Source of the DNA: Clostridia bacterium
GTDB lineage: Bacteria; Bacillota; Clostridia; Christensenellales; Borkfalkiaceae
Assembly (NCBI GenBank): GCA_017504165.1
Contig: JAFVRR010000012.1
Coordinates: 62,001 to 126,000 of the forward strand
DNA length: 64,000 nucleotides
Reading direction: 5' to 3'
Shown here piece by piece: positions 1 to 7,719 of the stretch. Made by a program: the position numbers and the translations under genes. The notes under the pieces were generated by a model, which saw only the letters and a list, made by a program, of their open reading frames with translations, made no database searches and was not told where the DNA came from. Position 1 is the stretch's first letter. Each line of letters begins with the position of its first letter.

Positions 1-502
1 TCGTTTCAAACGAAGGCTTGTCTCCGCCATAAAGTTTAAAGTTATACTCTAAAATTCCTGCAAATTCCCTTTCGGTAATACCTACCTTTAAACTAGTTAA
101 CGCATTCTTAAGCGCCTTTTCCAACACTTTACAAGAATTTTTTATAAGGGCAATTTCACGATCCGTTTTAACTGAAAGTTGGCTATTGATAGTAGCCGTA
201 TCGTCATAAACTTCAACGCCGAAACTTATTAGTTTTTTATAAAAATCTACACTTGTAAAATTATCGATAATACCTACGCTAGAAATGTTATTTTCTTTAA
301 TAAATAGTTCAAGCGAATTATTATCTAACAAACGACAAATTGCATTCGCGTTATTTACTGCCGAATAGTAGTAACGCTTATCGGTATACAAGTATTTATT
401 GCCGTTATATAAAATTAAAAACCCGTCTTCACACAAAAATGAAGTATAATAAATAATTATATCGCTATCGGTGATAACGGTCATAGAATTTTTTACGTTC
501 AT
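1..502 (-). CDS. M24-family aminopeptidase (Xaa-Pro type), N-terminal part, cut by window edge
   Basis: An open frame runs from an ATG at 502 to the left edge (167 codons). Residues 1 to about 110 resemble the creatinase-type N-terminal domain. They are followed by the linker KTDREIALIKNSC and the start of a pita-bread domain (KVGITEREFAGILEYNFKLYGGDKPSFET), the classical beginning of the catalytic domain of proline-specific M24 peptidases. The metal ligands lie outside the window, so activity cannot be judged. No Shine-Dalgarno precedes the ATG at 502 or a second in-frame ATG at 484; the upstream choice is provisional. The family releases N-terminal residues ahead of proline, in the cytoplasm. 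It is transcribed divergently from the XRE gene. Confidence 0.8.
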   Translation of the reverse strand, partial: MNVKNSMTVITDSDIIIYYTSFLCEDGFLILYNGNKYLYTDKRYYYSAVNNANAICRLLDNNSLELFIKENNISSVGIIDNFTSVDFYKKLISFGVEVYDDTATINSQLSVKTDREIALIKNSCKVLEKALKNALTSLKVGITEREFAGILEYNFKLYGGDKPSFET

Positions 503-537
503 AACAAAAATACGTACAACTAGAATTATACGCTAAT

Positions 538-566
538 ATTTTACCATATATTGTGTTTCAAGTCAA
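538..566 (-). promoter_or_regulatory. Promoter of the M24 peptidase gene
   Basis: On the minus strand TTGACT (566-561) and TAAAAT (543-538) are separated by exactly 17 bases. The predicted start leaves a leader of roughly 30 bases before the ATG at 502, with no clear ribosome binding site. Confidence 0.65.
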
Positions 567-588
567 CAGTTTTAACAATTTACGACAC

Positions 589-609
589 ATATATTATCTA
601 ATAATATAT
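589..609. promoter_or_regulatory. Palindrome between divergent promoters, possible operator of the XRE regulator
   Basis: The half-sites ATATATTAT (589-597) and ATAATATAT (601-609) form a perfect 9-3-9 inverted repeat. It lies between the -35 boxes of the two divergent promoters (561-566 minus, 626-631 plus). Position and symmetry suit autoregulation by the neighbouring HTH protein. The low complexity of the sequence weakens the case. Confidence 0.4.
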
Positions 610-625
610 CTACGCGTTAAAAAGG

Positions 626-654
626 TTGAAAATTTTTTTAGTTTATAGTATAAT
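626..654 (+). promoter_or_regulatory. Promoter that predicts a leaderless mRNA
   Basis: TTGAAA (626-631) and TATAAT (649-654) have a 17-base spacer. The start codon at 661 begins six bases after the -10 box, which is where transcription would start. There is no room for a 5-prime untranslated region or ribosome binding site. Confidence 0.7.
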
Positions 655-660
655 ACTTGT

Positions 661-1266
661 ATGCTCCAAGAAGAATTTAATAAACTTGTAGGTGAAAACC
701 TAGCAAAGTATAGAAAATTTAATAATTACACCCAAATAGTTTTGGCGGAAAAAATAAATTACTCTGATAAAGCAATTTCTAAATGGGAAAAAGGCGAATG
801 TTTGCCAGACGTATTCGTTTTAAAACAAATTGCCGACCTATACGGCGTTACGGTAAACGATTTACTTACGCCAAGACACAAACCAAAACAATCTATTGGC
901 AAAACTAAAAAGGTGTTTACTCCACTACTATCTTGCTGTATCGTTTGGATAGTTGCAATTTTTATGTTTTTTATTTTAACGGCTTTCGTTAAAAACTTTG
1001 ATAAAGCGTGGCTTACTTTTATAATTGCAATACCTTGCTCGGCAATACTCACTTTAATTTTCTCTTGCATTTATAAAAACCGCGTTATTCAGTTTTTATC
1101 AATCTCCACTATTATTTGGACGGTTATTTTAACGTTCCACCTATCGTTTATAGAAATTTTTAGCGAAATAGTTATGCTTTACTATATCGGTATTCCCGTA
1201 CAAATAATGTTCTTATTGTGGTTTATTTACCGCTTTATCGTTAGAAAAAAACAAAAAAATAAATAA
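661..1266 (+). CDS. XRE-family transcriptional regulator with C-terminal membrane domain
   Basis: Residues 12 to 68 form a Cro/CI-type helix-turn-helix (LAKYRKFNNYTQIVLAEK, then ISKWEKGECLPDVFVLKQIADLYGV). The rest carries four hydrophobic segments, near residues 88-110, 115-137, 144-166 and 171-193. Membrane-bound XRE regulators of this build are common in Clostridia; their signals are mostly unknown. No other Met codon lies ahead of the HTH, so the start at 661 is secure even though it coincides with the predicted transcription start. The stop is followed after one base by the acetyltransferase ATG, so the two form an operon. A palindrome upstream (589-609) may be its operator. Confidence 0.85.
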   Translation: MLQEEFNKLVGENLAKYRKFNNYTQIVLAEKINYSDKAISKWEKGECLPDVFVLKQIADLYGVTVNDLLTPRHKPKQSIGKTKKVFTPLLSCCIVWIVAIFMFFILTAFVKNFDKAWLTFIIAIPCSAILTLIFSCIYKNRVIQFLSISTIIWTVILTFHLSFIEIFSEIVMLYYIGIPVQIMFLLWFIYRFIVRKKQKNK

Positions 1267-1267
1267 T

Positions 1268-1753
1268 ATGAATATTAAACTTTGCAAAAATACCGAAATT
1301 GATAAAATTATGTCAATTTACGATAACGCTAGAAACTTTATGCGCCAAACGGGAAATAATAATCAATGGATTAACGGATATCCCTCGCGCGAACTTATAT
1401 TAGAAGACCTTAAAGAAAATAGGTTTTACGGCGTTTACGATAACGAAGAATTAGTCGCAGTATTTACGCTAACCGTCGATAGCGACCCAACGTATAATAA
1501 AATTTATAACGGCAATTGGCTAAACGACGAACCTTACGCAGTCATTCATAGAATAGGCGTATTAAAGCGCGGTAAAGGAATAGCAAAACTCTGTTTTGAC
1601 TACGCCCTAACTAAATGCAACAATTTAAGAATAGACACTAGCGAAGAAAATTTAGTTATGCAAAATTGCTTACTTAAAAACGGCTTTTCATACTGCGGTG
1701 TCATCTATTTAGAAAGCGGTGCTCCCCGCCTAGCGTACCAAAAGAAAATTTAG
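1268..1753 (+). CDS. GNAT-family N-acetyltransferase
   Basis: At 161 residues it has the usual size of a single GNAT domain. The fold is recognisable from the substrate-side start (MNIKLCKNTEIDKIMSIYDNA), the strand GVYDNEELVAVFTL, the acetyl-CoA loop region VIHRIGVLKRGKGIAKLCFDYAL (an R/Q-x-x-G-x-G/A type loop) and the closing NCLLKNGFSYCGVIY. The substrate cannot be told from sequence; small metabolites, antibiotics or protein N-termini are all possible. Its ATG follows the XRE stop by one base without its own ribosome binding site, so translation is probably coupled. A terminator follows directly. Confidence 0.85.
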   Translation: MNIKLCKNTEIDKIMSIYDNARNFMRQTGNNNQWINGYPSRELILEDLKENRFYGVYDNEELVAVFTLTVDSDPTYNKIYNGNWLNDEPYAVIHRIGVLKRGKGIAKLCFDYALTKCNNLRIDTSEENLVMQNCLLKNGFSYCGVIYLESGAPRLAYQKKI

Positions 1754-1760
1754 CAAAATA

Positions 1761-1789
1761 AAAGGATAACGTGCTGTTATCCTTTTTTT
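1761..1789 (+). terminator. Intrinsic terminator of the XRE-GNAT operon
   Basis: The stem AAAGGATAAC (1761-1770) pairs with GTTATCCTTT (1776-1785) around a 5-base loop, followed by a T run. Confidence 0.85.
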
Positions 1790-1798
1790 ATTTTTCTA

Positions 1799-1827
1799 TT
1801 GACACTATACGTATTATACTTTATAAT
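1799..1827 (+). promoter_or_regulatory. Consensus promoter of the glycine-rich protein gene
   Basis: A perfect TTGACA (1799-1804) and a perfect TATAAT (1822-1827) lie 17 bases apart, predicting strong sigma-A transcription and a leader of about 30 bases. Confidence 0.85.
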
Positions 1828-1862
1828 TACTCTATAAATATATAACTTAAGGAATATGAAAA

Positions 1863-3698
1863 ATGACGGCAAACGATTATAAAAAATTTTTTGACAGCGC
1901 TAAAAAGAATTTTATTGCTAAAAATCCACCCGCAAACCCTAAAAAAAGTCCGTTTAGTTATCTTGACGCTATAACTGCGGAAGACGTGCTTTTTGAACCA
2001 CAATCTGCGCGCATTTATAAAGTGCGTTACGACTATAACGTTTCGGCAAGATACCATGCTTATAGTGGAAATAACGAATCTTACGGAAACACAGACAACT
2101 ATTACTCTACTACGGGCGATATTTACCATATTACCAATTCCGTGCCAGACGAAGTAAAAAAAATATACGACGTTAGTACTACTTTTTATTTTTATGCCGA
2201 ATTTGAAACTTGGAAAGCAATTGAAAACGACGCTAAGCCTAAACTAGCAACTTTTTTTAGGAATTCGGGCGCTAACTACTGCTCTAGTTCGGACGTTTAC
2301 GTTACCATTAAATCACAAAGCAAAGCCACTACCCCAGAAACTTGGAGACAAATGGATTGGTCTTATATCTACCTTAAAGACAAACGGGGAAATAAAGGCA
2401 AATGTATTGGCATAACCTACTGTAAAAACGGCACGCCGTACTATAAATTTTATAGACAAGGCAAAGGCAAAACGGTTAAAGATATTGAAAACAAAAAGAA
2501 AGCCGTTTCCAATAAAGAACCGTTTAAATTCAACTTTGGTAAAACTTTAATTAACGTGCTTGCCATCGTTCTCATTGCGTTTATCGTTCTTACTACCCTA
2601 GCAAAAGGTTGGACTAAGTTTGAAGTAACCACCTCGGCAAGTGGTTTTTCTATAAATAGAAGTTCTAATTGGAGTTATTCTATCGATGAACTTGGCATTA
2701 AACAAAAGAGCAATAATTTCTATTTAGAAGACTATTTTGTAAGCGAAGAACTTGGAGAAGAATACACGATTAAAGGTAGATTTTTCCCAATGGGCAAAGT
2801 TAAACTTGCCAAAAAATCTGAACATTACAACCAACAAGAATACAACTTTAACTTAATTGAATATCACAATAGAGTAATCACTATAACTGAAAATATGAAC
2901 TACGTTAGAATTTATTCTAACAGTGGCTCGACGGTTTGTACTTATATTCGTATTGAAAAGAGAAGTACCCCCGTTGATATCATACTTGAAAACGCAAATA
3001 TTCTTTCCGCGCCAGGCGTACCCGCTATTTGTTCGGTTGGCATTTGCGACGTTAATATTATCGCACGCGGAAACTGTTCTTTACAAGCGGGCAGACAAAC
3101 TTTTACCGTTGAAGACTTAAAGAAAATGGTAAAAACAAACATTACCGACCCGCTTATTAGATCTCACTATGAAGATTTAACTTACGTTTATAACGAAATT
3201 CAATACTGGAATAACGGCAAAGACAAAACGTTTGGCGAAATTTACGAACATTATGGATTACAACTTGCAAATTCCCTTCTATCTTTTACTGAAGGCGCTT
3301 TCAACTTTGTAGTAGGTGGCGCGTCAATGATTATTGGCGGTAGAAAAGGTGACGACGGTGCTGCAGGCTCTGACACGATTATTATTCTTGGCGGTCTTAG
3401 CGTTAAATGTGAAGGCAACTTAAGAGTAGAGGGTGGCAGAGGCGGTAACGGTCTTAACGCTAGTAATTCCCTTGCAGGTACTGCAGATGGTGGTGACGGT
3501 GGCAACGGCGGTGACGGTATATGCTGTTTATCTTTCATAACTGCCGACACTTACGGTGAAGACGTACTTACAATTGAAGGTGGCGCAGGCGGTAACGGTG
3601 GCGAACCATCTAAAGGCGGTTTTGGTCTACTTGGCTCGTCTGGTAGTAGAGGCAATCAAGGTAGAAAAGGCATACCTATTGCCCTTCCCGAAAAATAA
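1863..3698 (+). CDS. Large membrane-anchored protein with glycine-rich C-terminus, function unknown
   Basis: I do not recognise this 611-residue protein. Residues 1 to about 228 are polar and rich in Tyr, Ser and Lys, with no signal peptide. A single strong hydrophobic segment (NVLAIVLIAFIVLTTLAKG) lies at about 230-248. Beyond it is a beta-rich domain (about 255-430), then a stretch (about 485-600) dominated by GG-x-GG runs (GGRGGNG, GGDGGNGGDG, GGAGGNGGE), like structural glycine-rich repeats. Topology is probably N-in with the glycine-rich part outside, which is inference. The ATG at 1863 sits 8 bases after AGGAA. A consensus promoter and its own terminator make it a strong monocistronic unit. 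Confidence 0.8.
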   Translation: MTANDYKKFFDSAKKNFIAKNPPANPKKSPFSYLDAITAEDVLFEPQSARIYKVRYDYNVSARYHAYSGNNESYGNTDNYYSTTGDIYHITNSVPDEVKKIYDVSTTFYFYAEFETWKAIENDAKPKLATFFRNSGANYCSSSDVYVTIKSQSKATTPETWRQMDWSYIYLKDKRGNKGKCIGITYCKNGTPYYKFYRQGKGKTVKDIENKKKAVSNKEPFKFNFGKTLINVLAIVLIAFIVLTTLAKGWTKFEVTTSASGFSINRSSNWSYSIDELGIKQKSNNFYLEDYFVSEELGEEYTIKGRFFPMGKVKLAKKSEHYNQQEYNFNLIEYHNRVITITENMNYVRIYSNSGSTVCTYIRIEKRSTPVDIILENANILSAPGVPAICSVGICDVNIIARGNCSLQAGRQTFTVEDLKKMVKTNITDPLIRSHYEDLTYVYNEIQYWNNGKDKTFGEIYEHYGLQLANSLLSFTEGAFNFVVGGASMIIGGRKGDDGAAGSDTIIILGGLSVKCEGNLRVEGGRGGNGLNASNSLAGTADGGDGGNGGDGICCLSFITADTYGEDVLTIEGGAGGNGGEPSKGGFGLLGSSGSRGNQGRKGIPIALPEK

Positions 3699-3712
3699 AA
3701 TAAACAAACTAA

Positions 3713-3737
3713 AAAAGCACGCTTAAAGCGTGCTTTT
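3713..3737. terminator. Bidirectional intrinsic terminator
   Basis: AAAAGCACGC (3713-3722) pairs with GCGTGCTTTT (3728-3737). It lies between convergent genes and has A and T runs on both sides, so it can end transcripts from either direction. Confidence 0.9.
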
Positions 3738-3741
3738 ATTT

Positions 3742-4587
3742 TTAAAGTGAATAATAAATATTTTTCATAGTAACGGCGTCTTCCGCTTGAGTGCCCGCCG
3801 ATTCGCAAACGATATACGGCTCTAACTCTAATTTTTTAAGGGCAACTGCAAGTGGTAAAAATTCCGGACCATATTCGGTATCTTCAAAGGTTAAATGCTT
3901 TACTTCCCCTTTTCCGCTATACATTATTTTAGAAAAATGAGTGTGGAAATTAAGCATTTTATCACGCCCTAATTCGCTTACCATATGCGAAAGCCTATCT
4001 TCATAGTCTTTTGCAGTTTTTAAACTACCTTGTTCTCTTGCGTTGATATGCCCAAAGTCGATTGTAGGAATATAAAACGGAGCGATTTTACAAAACTCAG
4101 TTATTTCTTCAACCGTGCCTATTTGTGCCGATTTACCCATAGTTTCGGGACAAAAAATCATATCTTCAAGACCGTTTTCGCCAATTATTACCGCTAGGTT
4201 TTTAAGGCGTTCAACAGTTAGTTTAACCGCCTCTTCACGCGGTAATTTACCTTGCGTTGACGGATGGAAAATCACCCTTTTACCACCCATTCCCCTACAC
4301 ATTTTAGCGCTATCTATAACGTAACCGTACGATTTTTTAACCATTTCGTCGTCGGTGTTAGCAAAGTTGATAAAGTACGGAGCGTGCACCGTTAATTCTA
4401 CACCTTCTTTGTAAAAGGCCTCGCCTATAGAGTTTGCCTTTTGCTTAGTCATATTAACGCCACGACCGAAAGAATATTCAAAAATATTTAAGCCTTTATC
4501 TTTTACCCATTTAGCGGCGTCTTCCGTGTGCACGTAGCCTTCAAGCCTAAAACTTTCACTGTTTCCGCTAGGACCAAATTTTATCAT
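3742..4587 (-). CDS. nfo: Endonuclease IV-type TIM-barrel protein (AP endonuclease family)
   Basis: The AP endonuclease 2 / sugar-isomerase TIM-barrel motifs appear in order: LTVHAPYFIN, VIFHPSTQGK, FCPETMGK, IPTIDFGHINA, LNFHTHFSKI and ESAGTQAEDA. These supply the His, Glu and Asp ligands of the trinuclear zinc site of endonuclease IV, which cuts 5-prime of abasic sites in DNA repair. At about 280 residues the length fits. I place the start at the ATG at 4587, which overlaps the ribF stop as ATGA and follows GGGTGG. An in-frame GTG at 4596 is the alternative. It is the last gene of the infB operon. A sugar-phosphate isomerase of the same fold cannot be fully excluded. Confidence 0.75.
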   Translation of the reverse strand: MIKFGPSGNSESFRLEGYVHTEDAAKWVKDKGLNIFEYSFGRGVNMTKQKANSIGEAFYKEGVELTVHAPYFINFANTDDEMVKKSYGYVIDSAKMCRGMGGKRVIFHPSTQGKLPREEAVKLTVERLKNLAVIIGENGLEDMIFCPETMGKSAQIGTVEEITEFCKIAPFYIPTIDFGHINAREQGSLKTAKDYEDRLSHMVSELGRDKMLNFHTHFSKIMYSGKGEVKHLTFEDTEYGPEFLPLAVALKKLELEPYIVCESAGTQAEDAVTMKNIYYSL

Positions 4588-5465
4588 AGTAACCACCCTA
4601 AATCTTTAGTTAATTGCTCTTTTAATTCATCCACGCTATTAAATTTAACAATATCGCGGATTTTTTCTATAAAGTATATGGAAATCTCTTTATCGTATAA
4701 ATCGCTAGAAAAATCGTTTATATAAGTTTCAATAACGGTGTTATTCCCGTTAACCGTAGGTTGAGCGCCTACGTTAGTTAAACAAGAATAGAGTTTACCA
4801 CCTATTATAGTGCAAGTTAAATACACGCCGTCTTTAACTAAAAGTTTATTTTCTTCCGTTAAAATATTGGCGGTAGGAAAGCCTATTTTAGCGCCTAAGC
4901 CCTTACCCCTTAACACTTTTCCGCGAATGAAATAATTACTGCCAAGTAGGCTATTAGCCAAACCTATATCGCCCTTTATTAGCGCCGTTTTTATATCTTT
5001 AGAAGAAATTTTTTCTCCGCTAGCATCGGTAACTTTTTCTAAAACGGTTAAATTTGCGCCTTTTTTTGTGGCAAATTCTTTTAAATGGCAAACGTTGCCT
5101 TCCGCTTTTTTACCATAGGTAAAATCTTCGCCAACGACAATATTTTTAACGTTATAAAAATTAAAAATATCGTTTAAAAACTCATCCTTAGACTTTGCCA
5201 TAAACTTAGCGTTTAATTCTTGATAAATAACGCCGTCTACCCCTAAACTTTTTAGTTTAATAATCCTTTCAAAAAAGGTAAAAATATCGGGCGTGGCGTT
5301 TTTACCGCCAGTAAATAAAAGCAGATAAGTTTTATAACCGTTACGGCTTGCTATTTCTTTAGCGGTATTTATAATTTTCGTATGACCAATATGAATTGCG
5401 TCAAAGTAACCTAAGCAAATCGATATCGGTGTTTTGTCAATTTCTCCGTATTTTATAATTTTCAT
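4584..5465 (-). CDS. ribF: Bifunctional riboflavin kinase / FAD synthetase
   Basis: The N-terminal half carries the nucleotidyltransferase motif LGYFDAIHIGHTKII (about residues 18-32), which adenylylates FMN to FAD. The C-terminal half begins at about 185 with the flavokinase signature RGKVLRGKGLGAKIGFPTAN, which phosphorylates riboflavin to FMN. At 293 residues it is close to the family norm of about 310. It follows truB by 50 bases, as in many Firmicutes (truB-ribF), and overlaps the next gene by four bases. The only upstream ribosome-binding-like sequence is a weak AAAAGA. Confidence 0.95.
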   Translation of the reverse strand: MKIIKYGEIDKTPISICLGYFDAIHIGHTKIINTAKEIASRNGYKTYLLLFTGGKNATPDIFTFFERIIKLKSLGVDGVIYQELNAKFMAKSKDEFLNDIFNFYNVKNIVVGEDFTYGKKAEGNVCHLKEFATKKGANLTVLEKVTDASGEKISSKDIKTALIKGDIGLANSLLGSNYFIRGKVLRGKGLGAKIGFPTANILTEENKLLVKDGVYLTCTIIGGKLYSCLTNVGAQPTVNGNNTVIETYINDFSSDLYDKEISIYFIEKIRDIVKFNSVDELKEQLTKDLGWLL

Positions 5466-5515
5466 TCTAATCTTTTAGGTGTTGGCGCAAAATTAACTAA
5501 TAGTTGCAACAGCAC

Positions 5516-6367
5516 CTACCTAATATACGCTTTAATTTTTAAGATTTTATCGGAAATAATGCCTACGCCTATAAACCCGCAATCTCCGTAAACGGAATAA
5601 AAACCATCGGGTAAATCTAGCGTAAATAACCTACCGTTAATAATATCGTCCGTGCGTTTTTCGTTTAATAAAATCTTTTCTAAACTGAGTACGCTATCGG
5701 GTTTAATTAGCATTTTTTCTTCGTCGAAATTATCGGTAATTTCTTCAATGGAAAATGCGTTTTCTTTTGTGAAAATACCACTTTGAAGCCTTTCTAAAGC
5801 GGTCATCGTGCCGTAAGTATTAAGCGCGTAAGCAAGGTCGCGACAAATAGAGCGAATATAAGTTCCGCCCTTGCATTTTATTAAAAAAACGTAGGAATTT
5901 TCGCCCGATTTTTCAATAAAATCAATAGAAGTAATCGTAACCTTTTTAGGCTTTAATTCAACTTCAACACCAAGCCTAGCAAGTTCGTAACTTCTCTTTC
6001 CGTTGACGTTTTTTGCGCTATAAATTGGTGGCATTTGCATAACTTCGCCAACAAGTGAAGGCAAAACGGAAATAATATCGCTTTCAGTAGGCAATTCCCC
6101 GTTATCTTTAATAACTACGCCACCCCTATCTAAAGTGTCGGTTTCGTAGCCGAAAGTAAACTCTGCTTTATAAACCTTATCTTTATCTAAAAGGTAATCG
6201 AAAAGCCTAGTACTTTTACCAAAAGCAACGGGAAGTACGCCTGACGCAAGGGGGTCTAAAGTGCCCATATGCCCCATTTTTTCGCCTTTGAAACGCTTTT
6301 TTATTAAGTTTAACGCGTAAGCCGAACTCATTCCAGACGGCTTATATACATTTAGAAATCCGTTCAT
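5516..6367 (-). CDS. truB: tRNA pseudouridine(55) synthase
   Basis: TruB converts U55 of the tRNA T-loop to pseudouridine. Its hallmarks are the start NGFLNVYKPSGMSS and the catalytic motif MGHMGTLDPLASGVLPV, with the nucleophilic Asp near residue 39. Further motifs are RLFDYLLDKDKVYKA and the RNA-contact segment KCKGGTYIRSICRDL. At 283 residues it is the short bacterial form with a small C-terminal tail. The ATG overlaps the nrnA stop (ATGA), indicating translational coupling within the infB operon. Confidence 0.95.
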   Translation of the reverse strand: MNGFLNVYKPSGMSSAYALNLIKKRFKGEKMGHMGTLDPLASGVLPVAFGKSTRLFDYLLDKDKVYKAEFTFGYETDTLDRGGVVIKDNGELPTESDIISVLPSLVGEVMQMPPIYSAKNVNGKRSYELARLGVEVELKPKKVTITSIDFIEKSGENSYVFLIKCKGGTYIRSICRDLAYALNTYGTMTALERLQSGIFTKENAFSIEEITDNFDEEKMLIKPDSVLSLEKILLNEKRTDDIINGRLFTLDLPDGFYSVYGDCGFIGVGIISDKILKIKAYIR

Positions 6368-7320
6368 TCTAATCTTTGACTAACGTTGTATACAAGTTTA
6401 TCAATTATATCTTCTTTATAACCGTTAAGCATAGCGCCACTTGCTAAAATGTGACCACCGCCACCGTATAAAGATGCAATTTCGTTAACGTTGACTTTAC
6501 CTTTACTTCTAAGGCTAATTTTGTAACGCTTATCCCCGACTTCAAGTAGAGAAATAGCAACTTCCACGCCTATTACCGTCATAGGAAAATCAATAAAGCC
6601 TTCAGTCATATTTTCAACTGCGCCAAACTCTTCAAGGTCGCTTTTATTGATAACTAACACGCCTACTCTATCTTCTAAATAGTAAGTTGCGTTAGAAATT
6701 ACCCTAGCGTAAAGTTTAGCCCTTGCTTTAGACTGTTCTTTAAACATTTTATAAATGATATAGTTAAGGTTTGCGTCTTTACTAACAAGGTCCGACGCGT
6801 TAGCAAGAGTTTTAGCAGTAGTGTTAGAATGCGCAAAATTGCCGGTATCGGTTACAATGCCAAGCAAAAGAGAGTTTGCTATATCTTCAGTAATATCAAC
6901 GTTTAAAGCGCCTAATAATTCGTAAACGTTTTCGCAGTTTGAAGAGTTATCGAACACGTAATTATATTTAGCGTACTTCGCATTAGATACGTGATGGTCG
7001 ATATTAAAAGTATTTTTATTCTTTATAAATAAAGAATAAGCACCGCCAAACATTGAAGAAACTGAACAGTCTACCGCAATATAACCGTCGTATTCTTTAG
7101 TGATTTTATCGGGTGTAACGTAACAGCCTACCCCATCGATAAAAGAGAATTTTTCAGGTATTGGGCTATCACATACGAGATCGGCGTTAATACCTAAAGA
7201 TATAAGGGCGTTTCTAAGCGCGGTTGCCGAGCCAATCGTGTCGCCGTCAGGTCTTACGTGGCTAAATATTAACGCGGACTTAAGCCCTTTAATTTTACTT
7301 GCAATTTCAGTTATCGTCAT
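6364..7320 (-). CDS. nrnA: DHH-family phosphoesterase, NrnA type (nanoRNase / pAp phosphatase)
   Basis: The DHH domain motifs are SHVRPDGDTIGSATAL (about residue 20), VDCS and the signature NIDHHVSN. The C-terminal DHHA1 domain ends with GGGGHILASGAML, which binds substrate. In Firmicutes NrnA degrades short RNA oligonucleotides and dephosphorylates 3-prime-phosphoadenosine 5-prime-phosphate. It lies between rbfA and truB, a conserved position, overlapping rbfA by 14 bases and truB by four. At 318 residues it matches the family. Confidence 0.92.
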   Translation of the reverse strand: MTITEIASKIKGLKSALIFSHVRPDGDTIGSATALRNALISLGINADLVCDSPIPEKFSFIDGVGCYVTPDKITKEYDGYIAVDCSVSSMFGGAYSLFIKNKNTFNIDHHVSNAKYAKYNYVFDNSSNCENVYELLGALNVDITEDIANSLLLGIVTDTGNFAHSNTTAKTLANASDLVSKDANLNYIIYKMFKEQSKARAKLYARVISNATYYLEDRVGVLVINKSDLEEFGAVENMTEGFIDFPMTVIGVEVAISLLEVGDKRYKISLRSKGKVNVNEIASLYGGGGHILASGAMLNGYKEDIIDKLVYNVSQRLE

Positions 7321-7675
7321 TATCTTCTCCGTAAGTTATAGTACTTAAAATTTTATCGATTTTATTTCCGTATTCTAACGCGCCGTCTTCTAAAAACCTA
7401 AGTTCAGGCACGTATTTGATGCGCATTTTGCTAGACAATTCCCTTCTAATTTTACTAGCGTTTTCCTTAATGCCGTTAAAAGTTGCCTGCTTTTTAACCG
7501 GGTCAGTCGAGTATACGCTAACGTAAACTTTTGCGCTCTTTACGTCGGGTGCTACGTCAACTTCAGTAATACTAAACATTTCAGTAACAGTCGGAATATT
7601 AAGGTCGTTTTTAATAATTTCGTAAATAAGTTTTCTAAACTCGCTATTAAGTTTTTCCGTTCTTTTTCCTTTCAT
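7307..7675 (-). CDS. rbfA: Ribosome-binding factor A
   Basis: RbfA is a KH-like 30S maturation factor. Recognisable are the start KGKRTEKLNSEFRKLIYEII, the SITEVDVAPDVKSAKVYVSV strand-helix core and the conserved RIKYVPELRFLEDGALEYGNKI. The open frame extends to 7693, but only with a TTG and an ATG that lack a ribosome binding site. The ATG at 7675 is preceded by AAGGTG five bases upstream and gives the usual length of 122 residues. A stable hairpin (7686-7711) sits just ahead of this start. Confidence 0.92.
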   Translation of the reverse strand: MKGKRTEKLNSEFRKLIYEIIKNDLNIPTVTEMFSITEVDVAPDVKSAKVYVSVYSTDPVKKQATFNGIKENASKIRRELSSKMRIKYVPELRFLEDGALEYGNKIDKILSTITYGEDNDDN

Positions 7676-7684
7676 AGTCACCTT

Positions 7685-7712
7685 AGGCATCAAACAAAAC
7701 TGCTTGATGCCT
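7685..7712 (-). promoter_or_regulatory. Hairpin between infB and rbfA
   Basis: GGCATCAA (7686-7693) pairs with TTGATGCC (7704-7711). No T run follows on the transcribed strand, and the rbfA ribosome binding site comes directly after, so it looks like an RNA processing or translation element rather than a terminator. Confidence 0.45.
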
Positions 7713-7719
7713 TAAAATT

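Noticed and set aside
1856-1882. Eight-codon frame overlapping the start of the glycine-rich gene
   Set aside because: Its ATG lies too close to the AGGAA site, and the ATG at 1863 fits better.
3251-3550. Minus-strand proline-rich frame opposite the glycine-rich gene
   Set aside because: Gly codons read backwards give Pro and Ser; it is a shadow of the repeats.
5466-5515. TAGGTG/CACCTA arms between truB and ribF as a possible FMN riboswitch
   Set aside because: The gap is 50 bases, far too short for an FMN aptamer, and none of its conserved motifs is present.
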